Position numbers and translations under genes: made by a program. A stretch of DNA of 12,282 bases from an uncultured Collinsella sp. Lineage in GTDB: Bacteria > Actinomycetota > Coriobacteriia > Coriobacteriales > Coriobacteriaceae. The stretch covers positions 1 to 12,282 of the forward strand of contig CAUGKA010000050.1 of assembly GCA_959599615.1 (NCBI GenBank). The letters run 5' to 3'. The notes under the pieces are model-generated. The model did not search any database and had not been told where the DNA came from. It saw only the letters and a program-made list of their open reading frames with translations. The first letter of the stretch is position 1; each line of letters begins with the position of its first letter. Below are positions 12,273-12,282 of the stretch, in pieces.

Positions 12273-12282
12273 ATGGCTGGAA
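12273..12282 (+). CDS. Start of a gene cut by the window edge, possibly IS3 OrfA
   Basis: Only ATG GCT GGA and one more base are present. The GGGAGG at 12261-12266 is ideally spaced. In the IS reading this would be OrfA, the DNA-binding half of the transposase that normally continues into OrfB by a -1 frameshift. Too little sequence is present to confirm the product. Confidence 0.4.

Larger units (their letters stand above)
12228..12282 (+). mobile_element. Probable left end of an IS3-family (IS150-type) insertion sequence, truncated by the window
   Basis: The stretch begins TGAACTGCCTCCCATTT and soon reads TTGGACAC. As I recall it, this is the pattern of IS150-type IS3 ends (TGTACTGC, then a CCCATTT block, then TTGGAC). 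It continues into a hairpin, then GGGAGG (12261-12266) and, 6 nt later, an ATG at 12273 that begins a reading frame Met-Ala-Gly running off the window. That is where OrfA of an IS3 element would start. Target duplication and right end are outside the window. If it is not an IS, it is simply the ilvE terminator followed by the start of another gene. Confidence 0.5.

Noticed and set aside
1..12282. CRISPR array, tRNA or rRNA genes, T-box or other known riboswitch
   Set aside because: No regularly spaced repeats, no cloverleaf or conserved rRNA blocks, and no T-box or riboswitch consensus was seen on reading through; a covariance-model scan would settle it.

Overview
The window looks like chromosomal DNA from a GC-rich, anaerobic, Gram-positive actinobacterium, most likely of the Coriobacteriia (Collinsella-like). 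This is inferred from strong C/G bias at third codon positions, clear AGGAGG-type ribosome sites, some GTG starts, and general protein character. No ribosomal RNA or other marker gene is present, so the assignment rests on style and recall, not on a search.

Layout. (1) 193-1227 (+) encodes a YeiH-type membrane protein of the putative sulfate exporter family. (2) 1500-2717 (+) encodes a regulator built like a sigma-54 activator but with its ATPase motifs eroded. It is preceded by a repeat- and hairpin-rich leader. (3) 2802-3377 (+) is an unrecognised single-pass membrane protein. It converges with (4) a small nitroreductase, 3599-4126 (-), and a 92-nt imperfect palindrome lies between them. 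(5) 4418-4708 (+) is a 96-residue protein with four cysteines, ending in a textbook terminator. (6) 4886-9115 (+) is an operon: a MarR regulator followed by two overlapping half-transporter ABC genes. Two near-identical 18-bp sites stand before it, and a probably bidirectional terminator follows. (7) 9227-9931 (-) is serine acetyltransferase (cysE), divergent from (8) a DedA-family membrane protein, 10156-10803 (+), which has its own terminator. (9) 11093-12145 (+) is a branched-chain amino acid aminotransferase (ilvE) with a 150-nt leader holding an overlapping short ORF. (10) From about 12228 to the window edge the sequence looks like the left end of an IS3-family (IS150-type) insertion sequence, cut off four codons into its first gene.

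How the genes work together. Only the MarR-ABC group is a clear operon: the regulator probably represses itself and a heterodimeric exporter by binding the two upstream sites. The two ABC subunits are complementary. The first has Asp and Gln in place of the catalytic Glu and switch His but a good signature motif; the second has a normal Glu/His and a degenerate signature. That predicts one dead and one active ATP site. The other genes are mostly single units with their own promoters and terminators: amino acid metabolism (cysE, ilvE), membrane maintenance (DedA), redox (nitroreductase) and sulfur or anion transport (YeiH).

Most worth a second look: the sigma-54-activator-like regulator that seems to have lost ATP binding and the sigma-54 contact loop; the overlapping, possibly leaderless uORF before ilvE; the 92-nt palindrome; and the IS end whose hairpin buries the ribosome site of the IS gene.
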